Shown: positions 53,474-63,254, counted from the stretch's first letter. The stretch is 64,000 nucleotides of DNA from Pseudoips prasinana (GCA_951640165.1 OX621252.1:12742501-12806500); one strand, 5' to 3'. Translations and numbers: made by a program. Notes: generated by a model from the letters alone, not told the origin.

Positions 53474-53741
53474 AATTGCGTAGCCTCTGAATTGTTAAGT
53501 ACTCTGCGCTCGAGCGAAACGGGTGGGCTAACGTTGAAAGCGATAACACTTACGACGCACACACCTCTGCGTAGCTAATTAGCGAAGAAATGATAGTATA
53601 GAAAGTGCCCCTGTGTTTGCTCACACACTTGTAAACTATAATATGTCCTGCGCAGTGGCCTAGTCTGCATTGAGATTGCAGTCGGTGGGCGAATTTCGGC
53701 CCGGATGCCATTATTATTAGTATCCATATTTCTTAATTGTA

Positions 53742-55083
53742 CATTCAGTCAAAAAAGTATCGGGAATGGATGATTTGTTTATGATTCCAAATTCAAATTC
53801 AAATTTTTGTTTTTTTTTTGTTTTTGTTAAATTGGCACAACTGTTTTCCATTTTGGCGCGGAGTTTGAGTTGCATCTGTTATTTATATTAAATACAGTGC
53901 TGGTTTTAGTAATGTCATATATAGTGTGTATTGCGAATTTCATAATGGACAAAAATATCGAACAAAGAGTTTGTCTTAAATTTTGCATCGCTAATGGAAT
54001 TTCGTGTTCGGAGTCACTGAAAATGTTACAGAAGGCTAACGGTGAATTAAGTGACTTTAAAAGTGACTTTATCAAAAACTCGTGCTTATGAGTGGTTCAA
54101 AGCGTTCAAAAGCGGTCGAAATGTGATGAAAGATTTGCCTCGCTCGGGTAGGCCATCAACGTCTGCAACTGAAGTTAACATCGCAAAAGTGAAGGAAATA
54201 GTGACTTATCCTCATTCAACTCTGAGAGAGATAGCCGCCGAACTTTCTGTATCTCACGAGTCGATTCGTACCATTTTAACTAATCATTTGGGTATGAAAC
54301 ATGTTGCCGCTCGGCTAGTCCCAAAAGATCTGAATTTTCTCCAAAAACTCAATCGCATGAAAATCGCTGAGGACATGGTAGAACGAGTCAATTCCGACCC
54401 AACATTCATGAAACGAATTGTTACTTGTGACAAGACGTGGGTTTACGAGTTTGACATGCAAACTAGTCAACAAGCTTCGGAGTGGCGCCTTCCAACTGAA
54501 CCGAAACCGAAAAAACCACGCCAAAGTCGATCAAAAGTCAAAGTCATGTTGACTGTTTTCTTTGACTATCGCGGTGTTGTGCTCACTGAATTCTTACCGG
54601 AAGGTCGAACGGTAAATAAAGAATATTATTTGAGCGTTATGCGGGGTTTAAGAGAGCAAATTCGACGAAAAAGGCCAGATTTGTGGAAAGAAAATTCATG
54701 GATTTTGCACCACGATAAGGCGCCTTCGCACAAGGCCATCATTGTGAACGAATTTTTGACCAATCACTCAACAAATACCAACCAGCAACCACCATGTTCA
54801 CCAGATATGGCTCCAGCTGACTTCTTTCTTTTTCCTAAACTCAAATTACCACTTCGTGGTACCCGTTTTCAATCGGTAGAAGACATAAAGGAGAATTCGC
54901 GGCGAGAACTGAACTCAATTCCGAAAGCAGCGTTTAAAAAATGTTTTGATGAATGGATTATTCGTTGGCGTAAGTGTATCGTTTCTGAAGGAACATACTT
55001 TGAAGGTGATAAAATAAATTTGGATGAATAACAAACATTTTGTATATTATTGATCTTTTCCCGGTACTTTCTTGGCAGAGTAG
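53742..55083 (+). mobile_element. mariner DNA transposon
   Basis: TA at 53740-53741 and 55084-55085. Imperfect inverted ends: CATTCAGTCAAAAAAGTATC at the left against TACTCTGCCAAGAAAGTACC read inward from the right, both running into GGGAA. About 1.34 kb, normal for mariner. It carries one transposase gene with a frameshift. Confidence 0.85.
53945..55031 (+). pseudogene. mariner transposase (D,D34D), one frameshift near the N-terminus
   Basis: The frame opens MDKNIEQRVCLKFCIANGIS and reaches a stop at about 54088; the rest is open in another frame (54051-55031) from LSKTRAYEWFKAFKSGRNVM. The break lies between about 54035 and 54065. The helix-turn-helix part shows STLREIAAELSVSHESI. The catalytic domain keeps TCDKTWV (first Asp; mariners usually have GDETWV), HHDKAPSH (second Asp) and, 34 residues on, PDMAPADFFLF (third Asp). 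C-terminus ends YFEGDKINLDE, normal length. All three Asp are present but the frameshift should inactivate it. Confidence 0.85.
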
Positions 55084-55207
55084 TATAGTTCAATTAGTTC
55101 TCCATCCAATAGTATATGGATAATGTCGGCTACATTATAACTCCGATGTATAAATCTTCCTAGAGAAGATCCGCATTAATTATAATATGCCTATACCACA
55201 GATAAAA

Positions 55208-55505
55208 TAAGTATACCTATAGATTAATTAAAACGAGACGATACAATTTAGCCTGGAAGAAATCATAGTTCCAATAAGACTGCCCAGTGTACAGACGTTG
55301 AAGTGAACGTTATGCTTTCGTGATAAAGTTGAAATTTATAAAAGAAATTTTTGTATATTTGTAAATAAAGAAACTAATCCTAAAAGAAATTTGACAAATT
55401 GGGGTAGCTGGATGTGCTGGCGTCTGTACATAAATATTGATTGTAATTGCGTATTACTGATGTTTAAAAATAATACTTATATTTTATATACTTAGATATG
55501 TACAT
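55208..55505 (+). repeat. Downstream part of duplication copy 1
   Basis: ATACCTATAGATTAATTAAAAC, AATTTAGCCTGGAAGAAATC and GTTTAAAAATAATACTT match 56930-57095 in order. Confidence 0.75.
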
Positions 55506-55755
55506 ATCATCAGGTCAGTCGAATGACGTCCACTGCTGGATAAAGGCCTCCCCAAAAGATTTCCACTATCAACTTTTTCATTTGAAGGGATATGCCATAA
55601 TCGCCACGCTTGGCAGACGTGTTGGCGATAGCAGTTTGATGGTCATAGTTCACAGAAATACGCTGCCGCCCGTTCTCTGTTAGGTATTCCCTCGGGACGA
55701 TTTCTACTCCCCCCACGGGATGAGATGGGGTGATGATATTCTATGCCGTCACCCC
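55505..55755 (+). repeat. Repeat-R copy
   Basis: GACGTCCACTGCTGGATAAA, ATCGCCACGCTTGGCAGACG and CCACGGGATGAGATGGGGTG. It forms the boundary between duplication copies. Confidence 0.75.
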
Positions 55756-56334
55756 ACAACACCCAGCAACCTAAACAGCATCATATCTATACTTGCTGTA
55801 CTCTATACTTTTGGTGCACGCTCATGTACAGAAATTACTTTATTTTACAGTATGTTCTCCAATTCATTAAATAATTACAATTAACACCCCGAAATATGGC
55901 ACATTTATCTGATTGTCTCTCTTATCCAGTCTCTTGTTCGCTTCAGGACTTGTATGACGCTTCAGCCAAAGCGATCTCTGTTGCCCTATTTTGGGAAGAT
56001 AAAATCTAATTCTTACCATCGAAACGATAAGAAGAAGAATATTACAATTACACATTACCTGAGGTCTTTAACCCTAGGGCCCAATATCTGTTCTTGAATA
56101 TGCTACGGCTAGACCAGCATTATATCCATTTTACCTAATGAGTAGCAGGAAATGCGTACACTAATTAGATACCTACATTTACGTTGTATGAATAACAGAC
56201 AATACAATGACGTCTAGCAAGTTTTGCGAAAAGTAATTATTGCACTAACGGTTTTATACCTTTACTCATAAAACATAATACGTAAATGACATGTATATTG
56301 AATTCCCTTTTCTTATACCTAGTTTTCACAACGG

Positions 56335-56374
56335 TATATAAGAACACCGTAATACCAGTGTCATAGCACAGTCC
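56335..56374 (+). promoter_or_regulatory. Core promoter of peptide gene 3
   Basis: TATATAAG at 56335-56342, ACAGTCC at 56368-56374; TATA to initiator A is 35 nt, as in gene 2. Confidence 0.8.
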
Positions 56375-56413
56375 AGAGGCGGGTAGCAGTTCAACACATT
56401 CAAATTACATTTT

Positions 56414-56677
56414 ATGTATTCTAAAATGTGTGTGAAGATCGCTCTTTATTTCGCTCTGATTGTCTGTATTGACAGTTATGTACTCAAGAACCATCAAGTG
56501 CCTTTTAATCAAGACTCGACGGAGTCATCTATAGATGTGCAAACATCAGATGTGCCTCCTGACTACGGATTTGAAGATCGTCAAGGTGTTATAAAGGCTG
56601 GATACTGCCCCAGTGGTTATGTAAGGAAAGGTGATCTATGCGTCTCTGAAAACTTTGATAAGGATTATGAAGAATAA
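56414..56677 (+). CDS. Small secreted peptide (87 aa)
   Basis: Family member 3, the duplicate of member 2. The first 30 residues are identical in both (MYSKMCVKIALYFALIVCID then SYVLKNHQVP). After that there are ten amino-acid replacements and a two-residue insertion (QG after FEDR). The core is YCPSGYVRKGDLC, ending ENFDKDYEE. The poly-A position AATAAA of gene 2 is AATAAT here. Single exon, intact. Same unknown function as the family. Its clean promoter flank lacks the 714-bp inverted-repeat element found before gene 2. Confidence 0.82.
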   Translation: MYSKMCVKIALYFALIVCIDSYVLKNHQVPFNQDSTESSIDVQTSDVPPDYGFEDRQGVIKAGYCPSGYVRKGDLCVSENFDKDYEE

Positions 56678-57144
56678 GTCAATGAATGTTCCTAACACCA
56701 AATAATGCAATTGATGTTACTAAGAAACTTGAGAGGTTAATTAAAATGGACTATGTATTACTTTGAATTTTATTTTTTAAATCCTGTTATCTATATTTTG
56801 CCTACATGTATCCTGATTTGATTGATCTTGATTTGATAGTGAGATTTTTTCGTAAAGATTACTTAATATCAGGCAGAAGTCTGGGAGTTGGTGGTATTGT
56901 ACCCCCGAGCTTCGGAACACAGAGTACATACGTACCTATAGATTAATTAAAACAAGAGGATACAATTACAATTTAGCCTGGAAGAAATCGCAGTTCCTAT
57001 AAGACCGCCTTGTGTACATAAATGTAGATTAATTAGGTAATAGGTATTTTCGTAGTAGGTAATTGCGTATTTTCGGTGTTTAAAAATAATACTTCTGGTG
57101 TAAAGTAGTAATACTTCGTATACGTAGTAATACTTCTGAAATAA

Positions 57145-57320
57145 TGCCATGCCTATATGGGATATGCCATAATCGCTACGCTTGGCAGACGGGTTGGCGA
57201 TCGCAGTATCATAGTAGACAGAGAGACGCTGCTGTCCCTTCTCTGGTCGACATTCCCTCGGGTCGACTTCTATGCCCTCACGGGATGATATGGGCGGGCG
57301 ATAGTCTATGGCTTCAGCCA
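57145..57320 (+). repeat. Repeat-R copy
   Basis: ATCGCTACGCTTGGCAGACG and CTCACGGGATGATATGGG. It ends duplication copy 2. Confidence 0.65.
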
Positions 57321-57339
57321 CACAGCAAAGATAATCATA

Positions 57340-57773
57340 CAGGTTGGCTGAAGAGTTGACGTTCAAACGCAGAATTTACTTTAAGATGAGGAGTATCCGA
57401 ATCATAAACCATAATCTCCCCATTTTTATATTTTTTTGATACTGTGAAAATGTATGATTCCTGAGCTTCCTAATTTTGAACTTTCAAATTTATTCTAAGT
57501 CAGGTCTGCAATAATTAGATAAACCATACTTTTTCGGGTGTTAGGTTAAATATGCTATTTAGTTATCACAAAAAAAACTGAACTAGAAATGTTCAACAGA
57601 ACAAGAAAAAGAATTAAAACTGATGTTAGGTAACGTTTACGAAAAAAAATATTTAAAAATTTATATTTGGGAAACTATGCAAAATCGTAGAACATACTTG
57701 GGGGTGATTCGGATACTCCTCATCATAAAGTATCTAAGTTTGGCGTTGGAACGTCAACTCCTCGGCCACCCTG
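57340..57773. mobile_element. Non-autonomous DNA element with about 70-bp inverted ends (hAT-like)
   Basis: Left CAGGTTGGCTGAAGAGTTGA; right end read inward CAGGGTGGCCGAGGAGTTGA. Pairing continues to GATGAGGAGTATCCGAATCA on both arms. CAGGGTGGCC is a usual hAT end, but no 8-bp target duplication is seen. No coding frame recognised. Confidence 0.6.
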
Positions 57774-57899
57774 TGAATTTTATTAATAATAAATCGGTTG
57801 AGTGAAAGAAAGAAGTTGGATGAAAGTTCTTATTAAATGGAATGATTAAATGATATTGAATCGAAAAAAATCGATTTCATGTTATTCAAGAGAATATAC

Positions 57900-58150
57900 T
57901 CTGGAAAAAGCTATAGTTACACAGTGTCATTTATTTAAAAAAGCTATAGTGACCCAAGCACTTCGCACTCTAAACAGGGTAGCAGAGGATATCGACATTT
58001 TTGCCTGTACACTGAGTGAATTCACAAGGATAACATTATATATAATTAGTTATAGAAATTAGGTTGTCTAAGTTTTTTGGCTACACTATTGTATTGGGTT
58101 GTACCTGTAAAAATAGTTGTAAGTGTGTAAATAAATAAATTAAAAAAAAT
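57900..58150 (+). mobile_element. LINE C-terminal fragment with A-rich tail
   Basis: Translates LRTLNRVAEDIDIFACTLSE then a stop, a short 3' UTR and AAATAAATAAATTAAAAAAA. Compare NFTDIDIFALSI in the LINE at 49378-53594. Confidence 0.6.
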
Positions 58151-58199
58151 TTTCTTCGTCAGGTAAGGAAAGTATATGTCACCAATTTATAACATCATT

Positions 58200-58464
58200 C
58201 GGGTTTTCCCTAACTCATTATTTAGTTAAGAGACAGAGAACACCAGTCAACCGGTGAAGACTGGCTTTCGTGCGCATAATCACAGCAGAAGGGTCATGAT
58301 AACAGGGATATCGATATCCATCATTTATTTTCTTACTTCCTGGTGTGAGTAATCTACCCTAGTACGTTACCCTTCCATCAGGATTACGATACTAATCCAC
58401 TGCGCCGTGGGCAAAATTCAACCTGAGTGAAATGAAGATATTCACTAAATAACCACTACATGTA
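58200..58464. other. Non-coding stretch
   Basis: Contains the 14-bp palindrome GGATATCGATATCC near 58306. CCACTGCGCCGTGGGC near 58398 looks like a decayed inverted tRNA-like head; no family assigned. Confidence 0.35.
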
Positions 58465-58692
58465 TCTCGCGTCTTCTCTAACTATAGGCAGAACAGCTCC
58501 CTGGTGCGGGTAAGCAAGAGACTCTATAAACTATGCAAGGCGAGCGATATAGATATATTTTCTACGGTGGGGATCGAAGCTGCCCCTCTAAAAATACGGG
58601 GGAGAAGCTCTGACATTAAGCTACTACGACACACGCTAACAGATCAAATTTCAGTGCTCAAAGCCAGAAGATTGGTAGAGAGTGCTAGTTAG
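58465..58692 (+). mobile_element. LINE C-terminal fragment
   Basis: An open frame ending at 58692 reads RVSKRLYKLCKASDIDIFST, then LKIRGRSSDIKLLRHTLTDQ. The S/EDIDIF motif links it to the neighbouring LINE tails. Confidence 0.45.
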
Positions 58693-59129
58693 ATAAAAGC
58701 AGGACGGTTTATGATTTTCCAGTTTTTAGTATATCATGTATTAATATAGAATTCTAGCAAAACCGGTGCAAGTCGTCGTACGCAAGTGAAATCAATTTTT
58801 TACTTTTCTTATCTAAATAATGTACAATATAATATTAATACATATACCTCATGGAAAGCGTGACGTGACAATGACGCGAGTTTCACACGCTTTTTGTTCA
58901 CTCAAAAAGTACACTTATATACACATTATAGGTACATATAGCTCATATAGAGCGTGACGAAAATCATGGAAGTCGCGTGACTTCCATGGTTTTTGTTCAA
59001 CCAAATTATGCTCAACACGCCTAAACAAGTTTTCATCAATCACGTTTCTTGCTCGCCTTTAATTTTTCGTCTATCTATTGGAATAGTGGCAATAGAGATA
59101 GTTACGAAGAATTTTAATTAGCTACATGC
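58693..59129. other. Non-coding stretch with a hairpin
   Basis: CATGGAAGTC, GCGT loop, GACTTCCATG at 58965-58988. AGCGTGACG...CATGG words occur twice about 100 bp apart (58857 and 58951). No gene recognised. Confidence 0.4.
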
Positions 59130-59515
59130 GTTCTCGAGTGGTAACCACGAACCGGAAGACGCAGCGTGGGCAGGCCCCCTACACGGTGGACCGACGATCT
59201 TGTGCGGGTCGCGGGAAGCCGCTGGATGCGGGCAGCGCAGGACCGGCTATTGTTCTAAAAACTCTAACTAACTAAACTCGTCTCTATCCTAATATGGAAG
59301 TTGCCCTCTCTGTATTTCTAGTCACTCAATAAGTAATTTATTCGCACGGCTAGAATTTTGATATCTGAAATGCATTAATTATAACCCACTTTTTGTAAGC
59401 TCGTTCTGGATTTTATTAGTAATCAATATTTGTCGTTAGTTTAGTTAATTACCTCAGGGGAGGCCTTTGTCCAGCAGTGGACATCTTTCGGCTGATATGA
59501 TGATGATGATGACAT
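59130..59515 (+). mobile_element. RTE LINE 3' end split by MITE-T
   Basis: GGAAGACGCAGCGTGGGCAG...ACGGTGGACCGACGATCTTG is RTE C-terminal coding. After the MITE it resumes at GGGGAGGCCTTTGTCCAGCA and GTGGACATCTTTCGGCTG plus an ATG run. Confidence 0.7.
59265..59451 (+). mobile_element. MITE-T, copy 2
   Basis: Ends TAACTAACTAAACT and AGTTTAGTTAATT are inverted repeats. Body is the reverse complement of 8405-8592. Confidence 0.7.
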
Positions 59516-59754
59516 GCGTACATACTAATATTTATAACAGACCAAGAAATCACTATAATATCTAAATATGGACCTCATTACCTAAAACTCTGTACAATGC
59601 AAGAGGAATATCATTTGAAGTTCACTTTTCCTGTTACTCTGCGGCAAATTTAATGAATTTAAAGTATTTACTACTTTACATCTGATCTAGACTTTATCGT
59701 TAGGCGTCATTTGATTTAAAAAACAACACAATCAATATTTAATGTCATTGAAGG

Positions 59755-59985
59755 GCCGTCGTGGTTGGTAGATACTTACCTTTCACGCCGCAGGTCACGG
59801 GTTCGATTCCCACACAGGACAAATATTTGTGTGCATGAACATGTCTGTTTTTTCTGAGTCTGGGTGTGATTATCTTTATAAATATGTATTTACTAAAGAA
59901 AAGTACTATAACAGTGATCTGGTATAATATCTGCTTAGTTTTGGGATCAGATAGCTGTATTTTAATAATGTCCCGGGATATCTAT
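59755..59985 (+). repeat. SINE-B
   Basis: Head CGTGGTTGGTAGATACTTAC and CGGGTTCGATTCCCACA, body GTGTGCATGAACATGTCTG, tail TTTTGGGATCAGATAGCTG. Confidence 0.85.
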
Positions 59986-60289
59986 TTTATACAATGTACT
60001 AATTTACAATTTTAGAGTTTTGTATGGGAATAAGGGCGCGGCTGAGTCCGCCCGTCCATTTGTCACAGTAGTAGGTATATTTATAACACGATATATTCCA
60101 TCAATTTTAAATAATGGACAATTTAAAAAATGACTTGTCAAGTTTCTTGCTTTCTTTCCTTTGAAATGGAGCCTAAAAGTTAGATCATTAAAATACTTCC
60201 AAAACGAACTGTTTAGAAATATTAAAGCGAGTTGATTTAGGAAATAAATCTAGAATAGATTTAGAAGTATGTGTGTTTAATCAAGATCT
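59986..60289. other. Non-coding stretch
   Basis: AT-rich. No gene or family recognised. Confidence 0.45.
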
Positions 60290-60425
60290 AGCCTAGCTCT
60301 GTTCCGAATTTCAACTTAAACTGTTCAGCCGTTTTAGTAAGTATGTCTTGGTATTTAGATGTTGGTTACTTGAAGCATCATCCAAACATCGAAACATACA
60401 AACTTACGCATTTATAATATGTATT
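60290..60425 (-). mobile_element. Helitron-like 5' part
   Basis: CTGTTCAGCCGTTTTAGTAAG and CATACAAACTTACGCATTTATAATA follow the Helitron-B layout on the minus strand; the 3' end is lost. Confidence 0.4.
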
Positions 60426-60439
60426 AGATTTAATAAATA

Positions 60440-60560
60440 AAACTTAATAAATATCCTGTGAGATTAATCACATCCGGCCATCTGATAGTCTAGTACTTAG
60501 TTTGTAACTAAGCAGAGCTTGTACAAAAACCAGATAACTGACATATACAGGGGTTTCTGC
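60440..60560 (-). repeat. SINE-B tail fragment
   Basis: ATATCCTGTGAGATTAATCAC, GGCCATCTGATAGTC and AAGCAGAGCTTGTACAAAAA match the SINE-B tail; head missing. Confidence 0.55.
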
Positions 60561-61041
60561 AACTTCCCAAGGAATATAAATATATTAGATTTTTTCGTAC
60601 CTAACCCTAACTCGTATCTGGTTGTGTTTTAACTAAGTTAGTTATTTTATTTAATTTGTATTAAAATTATCTTATTACTCTCATACCGTAATTTGAAATT
60701 GAAATAGAAAATATATTATGAAAATCATTAATGACTATTGTATTTTTACTAGATCGAATGAAATATCTTTATTTAAATAAATAAATAAGTATTTAATTTA
60801 CTAAAGACATTTAATTCGCTTTTTTAAAGAGAACTAAGTCTACTTCAAAAACAGAACAGAATTTTAAAAAGGTTAGGTAACAAAAGAGGATCAACAAAGA
60901 AAGCAACGCTTATCCAACCAATAATTTTAATAAATAAACAAATAACATACGATTATTTCTATTATTATTTATCAATAAACATAATAGCTTTTATTATCAC
61001 ATTGTCGCAGTTCTTTGTAACAGTTAAACACTTAATTTATT
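60561..61041. other. AT-rich stretch downstream of peptide gene 4
   Basis: No gene recognised. AATAAA (minus strand) at 60995-60990 and one directly after the stop (61041-61036) are candidate poly-A signals for gene 4. Confidence 0.45.
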
Positions 61042-61320
61042 TTACTCGTCATAGTCTTTAAAACACCAATCTCCGGCTCTTGAATAGCCTTTGGGACAAT
61101 TATTGCCATCGGTAACAAAATTACGGGATCCTACAGTCACGTTGACAGGTATATTTTTAACCTGTGGCACTAGAGGTTCACTGTCCGGGAACACTATCCT
61201 TGAATCCCCTTCACTTCTTGAGAACCGCTTCACTTTTGTACTATCACTGTTTGAAGACCTAAGTGTGAGACCATCGATACAAACGATTAAAGCTAAATAA
61301 ACAACAATTTTATGACACAT
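61042..61320 (-). CDS. Small secreted peptide (92 aa)
   Basis: Family member 4. MCHKIVVYLALIVCIDG signal peptide, then LTLRSSN (compare LALKSSE in member 5). A basic site KVKRFSR in the middle could be a prohormone-type cleavage site (inference). Then FPDSEPLVPQVKN and the single core NCPKGYSRAGDWC with ten residues between cysteines, ending FKDYDE. This start matches member 1; no in-frame ATG lies just upstream. Single exon, intact. Likely secreted, one disulfide, function unknown. Confidence 0.8.
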   Translation of the reverse strand: MCHKIVVYLALIVCIDGLTLRSSNSDSTKVKRFSRSEGDSRIVFPDSEPLVPQVKNIPVNVTVGSRNFVTDGNNCPKGYSRAGDWCFKDYDE

Positions 61321-61393
61321 TTTATTTGTTTTGTTTATAATATTATTCTTGAATAATTATAAATGAGATACGTCGCTACTGCCGACCTGTTAT

Positions 61394-61430
61394 GGACTGT
61401 GTTCGTAAAGCGGTTATACTAGTTTTTATA
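61394..61430 (-). promoter_or_regulatory. Core promoter of peptide gene 4
   Basis: TATAAAA at 61430-61424 and ACAGTCC at 61400-61394; TATA start to initiator A is 32 nt. Confidence 0.75.
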
Positions 61431-62313
61431 AGTTTAACATCGAAAACAAAATAAGAATATTCGTAACTAGTTAATGCTCGCATTTCTGTCTGCTTTATTA
61501 CGTAGCATGTTCTTCCATAAGTTTTAAGTTTGGAGTTCCATTTTTCAAGCTCTGCGTATTTTTAGAACGCATCGTAGTGCATAAGCTGCGTGGTGTAGAT
61601 AGAGCAGTGCCCGTTATTTAAATTCCTTTACAATTTATAGAAATATTTGAGCAAAACAAATTAGATATTTCCGATTGCAATCCAGTGATAGACTTCGGAT
61701 TTCTGCTTACTATTGCTATTTTTTTTTATTAAGTACATCCAAATTTCTATAACTATTGTAGAAATATGTGAACTTAAGCACCAGTGTTTGGAAACAATTA
61801 TAATTTATTATTTTATTATAATACCACTTTTAGTTTAAGAAAAAGATATTTTATTTAACAAAGAAAATACGTGTTGTATTTTTTACTCGATGAATATTCT
61901 AATATAATATAATAATTACCAAAATATATGGCGCCTACACATGGCGAATTTTATTAAGATGTGTTATTTTTTATACTGTATTTTGTATTTAAATGGCCAT
62001 AATTAGTTCGTTTCTAAACAAGATAAGATAATTGTCATTGATAAATAAAGTCAATACTACGATTTTTCTACGGTGTTTTTGTGGGTTTTGAACAATTACA
62101 GCAGTTTATTTCACTACACAATATCAGTTCCAAATTTGTTAGTTGACACAAAACGTGAAGTTGAAATAAATCGTTTACAAATCGTTGCACGACATCTCAT
62201 TGGCTTTGGTAACAGACGTGTCTTTCTTCTTTACTCCTTGTCGTCTCTTTTTACAGAATTAAAGCGGAATAAGGTCTTCTCTGGTTCCATGGCTCTGCCG
62301 GTAAGTACTTGCG
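61431..62313. other. AT-rich intergenic stretch
   Basis: No gene recognised. AATAAA on the minus strand at 62110-62105 could serve gene 5. Confidence 0.45.
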
Positions 62314-62583
62314 CTAATAATCGTCATCATCTTTGAAGCAAAATCCTCCCATCTGAGTGTAACCTTTAGGGCAGTTGCCGACAGAAACGACATTGCGATT
62401 ATCGACATCTACAACTTCAGGTACTTCCGCCGGGAACGCTATTTGTGAGTCCTTGTTACTTGGTACACCTACATTCTTTTCGTTCTTTTTATCACCACCT
62501 TCCGAAGATTTTAAAGCAAGGCCGTCGATACAAAGTATCAGAGTCAAACACAAAACCACCTTGTAGCACATATTTGAATACAT
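62314..62583 (-). CDS. Small secreted peptide (89 aa)
   Basis: Family member 5. First ATG gives MYSNMCYKVVLCLTLILCID; the second (MCYK) corresponds to the start of members 1 and 4. Signal peptide, LALKSSE, a Lys/Glu-rich stretch, FPAEVPEVVDVDNRN, then the core NCPKGYTQMGGFC with ten residues between cysteines, ending FKDDDDY. Closest to member 4 in propeptide and core (NCPKGY...CFKD). Single exon, intact. Likely secreted; function unknown. Confidence 0.8.
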   Translation of the reverse strand: MYSNMCYKVVLCLTLILCIDGLALKSSEGGDKKNEKNVGVPSNKDSQIAFPAEVPEVVDVDNRNVVSVGNCPKGYTQMGGFCFKDDDDY

Positions 62584-62622
62584 GTTTGTATCTATGTCTT
62601 GAATAGTCTATAGTTGATAAAC

Positions 62623-62657
62623 GACTGAGATCTAATATAAGCGTCGAACCTTTTATA
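62623..62657 (-). promoter_or_regulatory. Core promoter of peptide gene 5
   Basis: TATAAAA at 62657-62651 and TCAGTC at 62628-62623; TATA start to initiator A is 31 nt. TCAGT is the arthropod initiator consensus. Confidence 0.75.
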
Positions 62658-62659
62658 AG

Positions 62660-63254
62660 TATAAATTTGTGTCAATGGAGAAAATACCTTGTAGTTTTAC
62701 GATACGAGGAATATTCCTCAGACGCCGACCGTCGTCATTTAATGATTCATTCTACTTCGTGATAATGGAAAAGGCAGTGTCGTTTCAAATTGACACCAAT
62801 AGACATGACGCAGCCACTATTTTTTTTGCGAATTTCGAGTGCATAGACGAAGTTCTGAATTTCGTATACACAAACAAAGTAGTATTATTAGCAGCTTCTT
62901 AATTTTTTAATCACACACTTGATACTTCGCAATATGTTTTCATTAGCACTTTACACTTTAACCGTTTCTCAGAATTTGATAAGAAATGCTAAAAGAAGCG
63001 CTAAGTTGCTATAAAATATTAACGTCATAGTCTAGAACCAAGAAATTAGATAATAAACATTTACATTTTGCAATATTTACGTATGACATCCACTTCTAAG
63101 TGCGGTCATGGCTTACAAAGGAGACTTAATCGAGTAAAAGTATATGCCCTAATACAATATGTTCTTTTTCTTTTGTATATATCTTATTTTTATTTTATGA
63201 ATGCAACGCCAGCACTATGATAATTAAGCTGTAAATCGCAGCGGAATTATAATA
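62660..63254. other. AT-rich non-coding stretch
   Basis: An open frame of 77 codons (62669-62902) has no recognisable feature or signal peptide. Nothing else seen. Confidence 0.4.

Larger units (their letters stand above)
49378..53594 (-). mobile_element. Near full-length LINE (Jockey/CR1 group) with two decayed ORFs
   Basis: The 3' tail is (ATTTT)n at 49378-49403 on the plus strand. Then come ORF2 C-terminus, RT, linker, endonuclease, ORF1 and a short 5' UTR, all on the minus strand in the expected order. Length about 4.2 kb. Inserted in SINE-D inside copy 1 of the peptide-gene duplication, hence younger than both. Confidence 0.85.
49225..53715 (+). repeat. SINE-D split by a LINE
   Basis: The left part 49225-49377 (CCCGAAGTCTGGGAGTTGGT to CCGGATCATGAGAGTGA) and right part about 53595-53715 (TAGAAAGTGCCCCTGTGTTT to GCGAATTTCGGCC) are consecutive stretches of SINE-D. 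Confidence 0.75.
55800..57330 (+). repeat. Tandem duplication, copy 2
   Basis: Uninterrupted unit: TTTTGGTGCACGCTCATG, the peptide gene 3 promoter and coding region, a truncated SINE-D (56865-56916), the ATAGATTAATTAAAACAAGA block and a Repeat-R. Copy 1 has the same order. Confidence 0.85.

Noticed and set aside
56640..56665. ENF tripeptide in the C-terminus of members 2 and 3 as the ENF cytokine signature
   Set aside because: In ENF peptides the ENF lies before the first cysteine; here it is after the second, so the match is coincidental.
62073..62336. 87-codon plus-strand frame
   Set aside because: No signal, domain or relatives visible, and it overlaps the end of peptide gene 5.
62669..62902. 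77-codon plus-strand frame near peptide gene 5
   Set aside because: No signal peptide and no cysteine core; not a family member.
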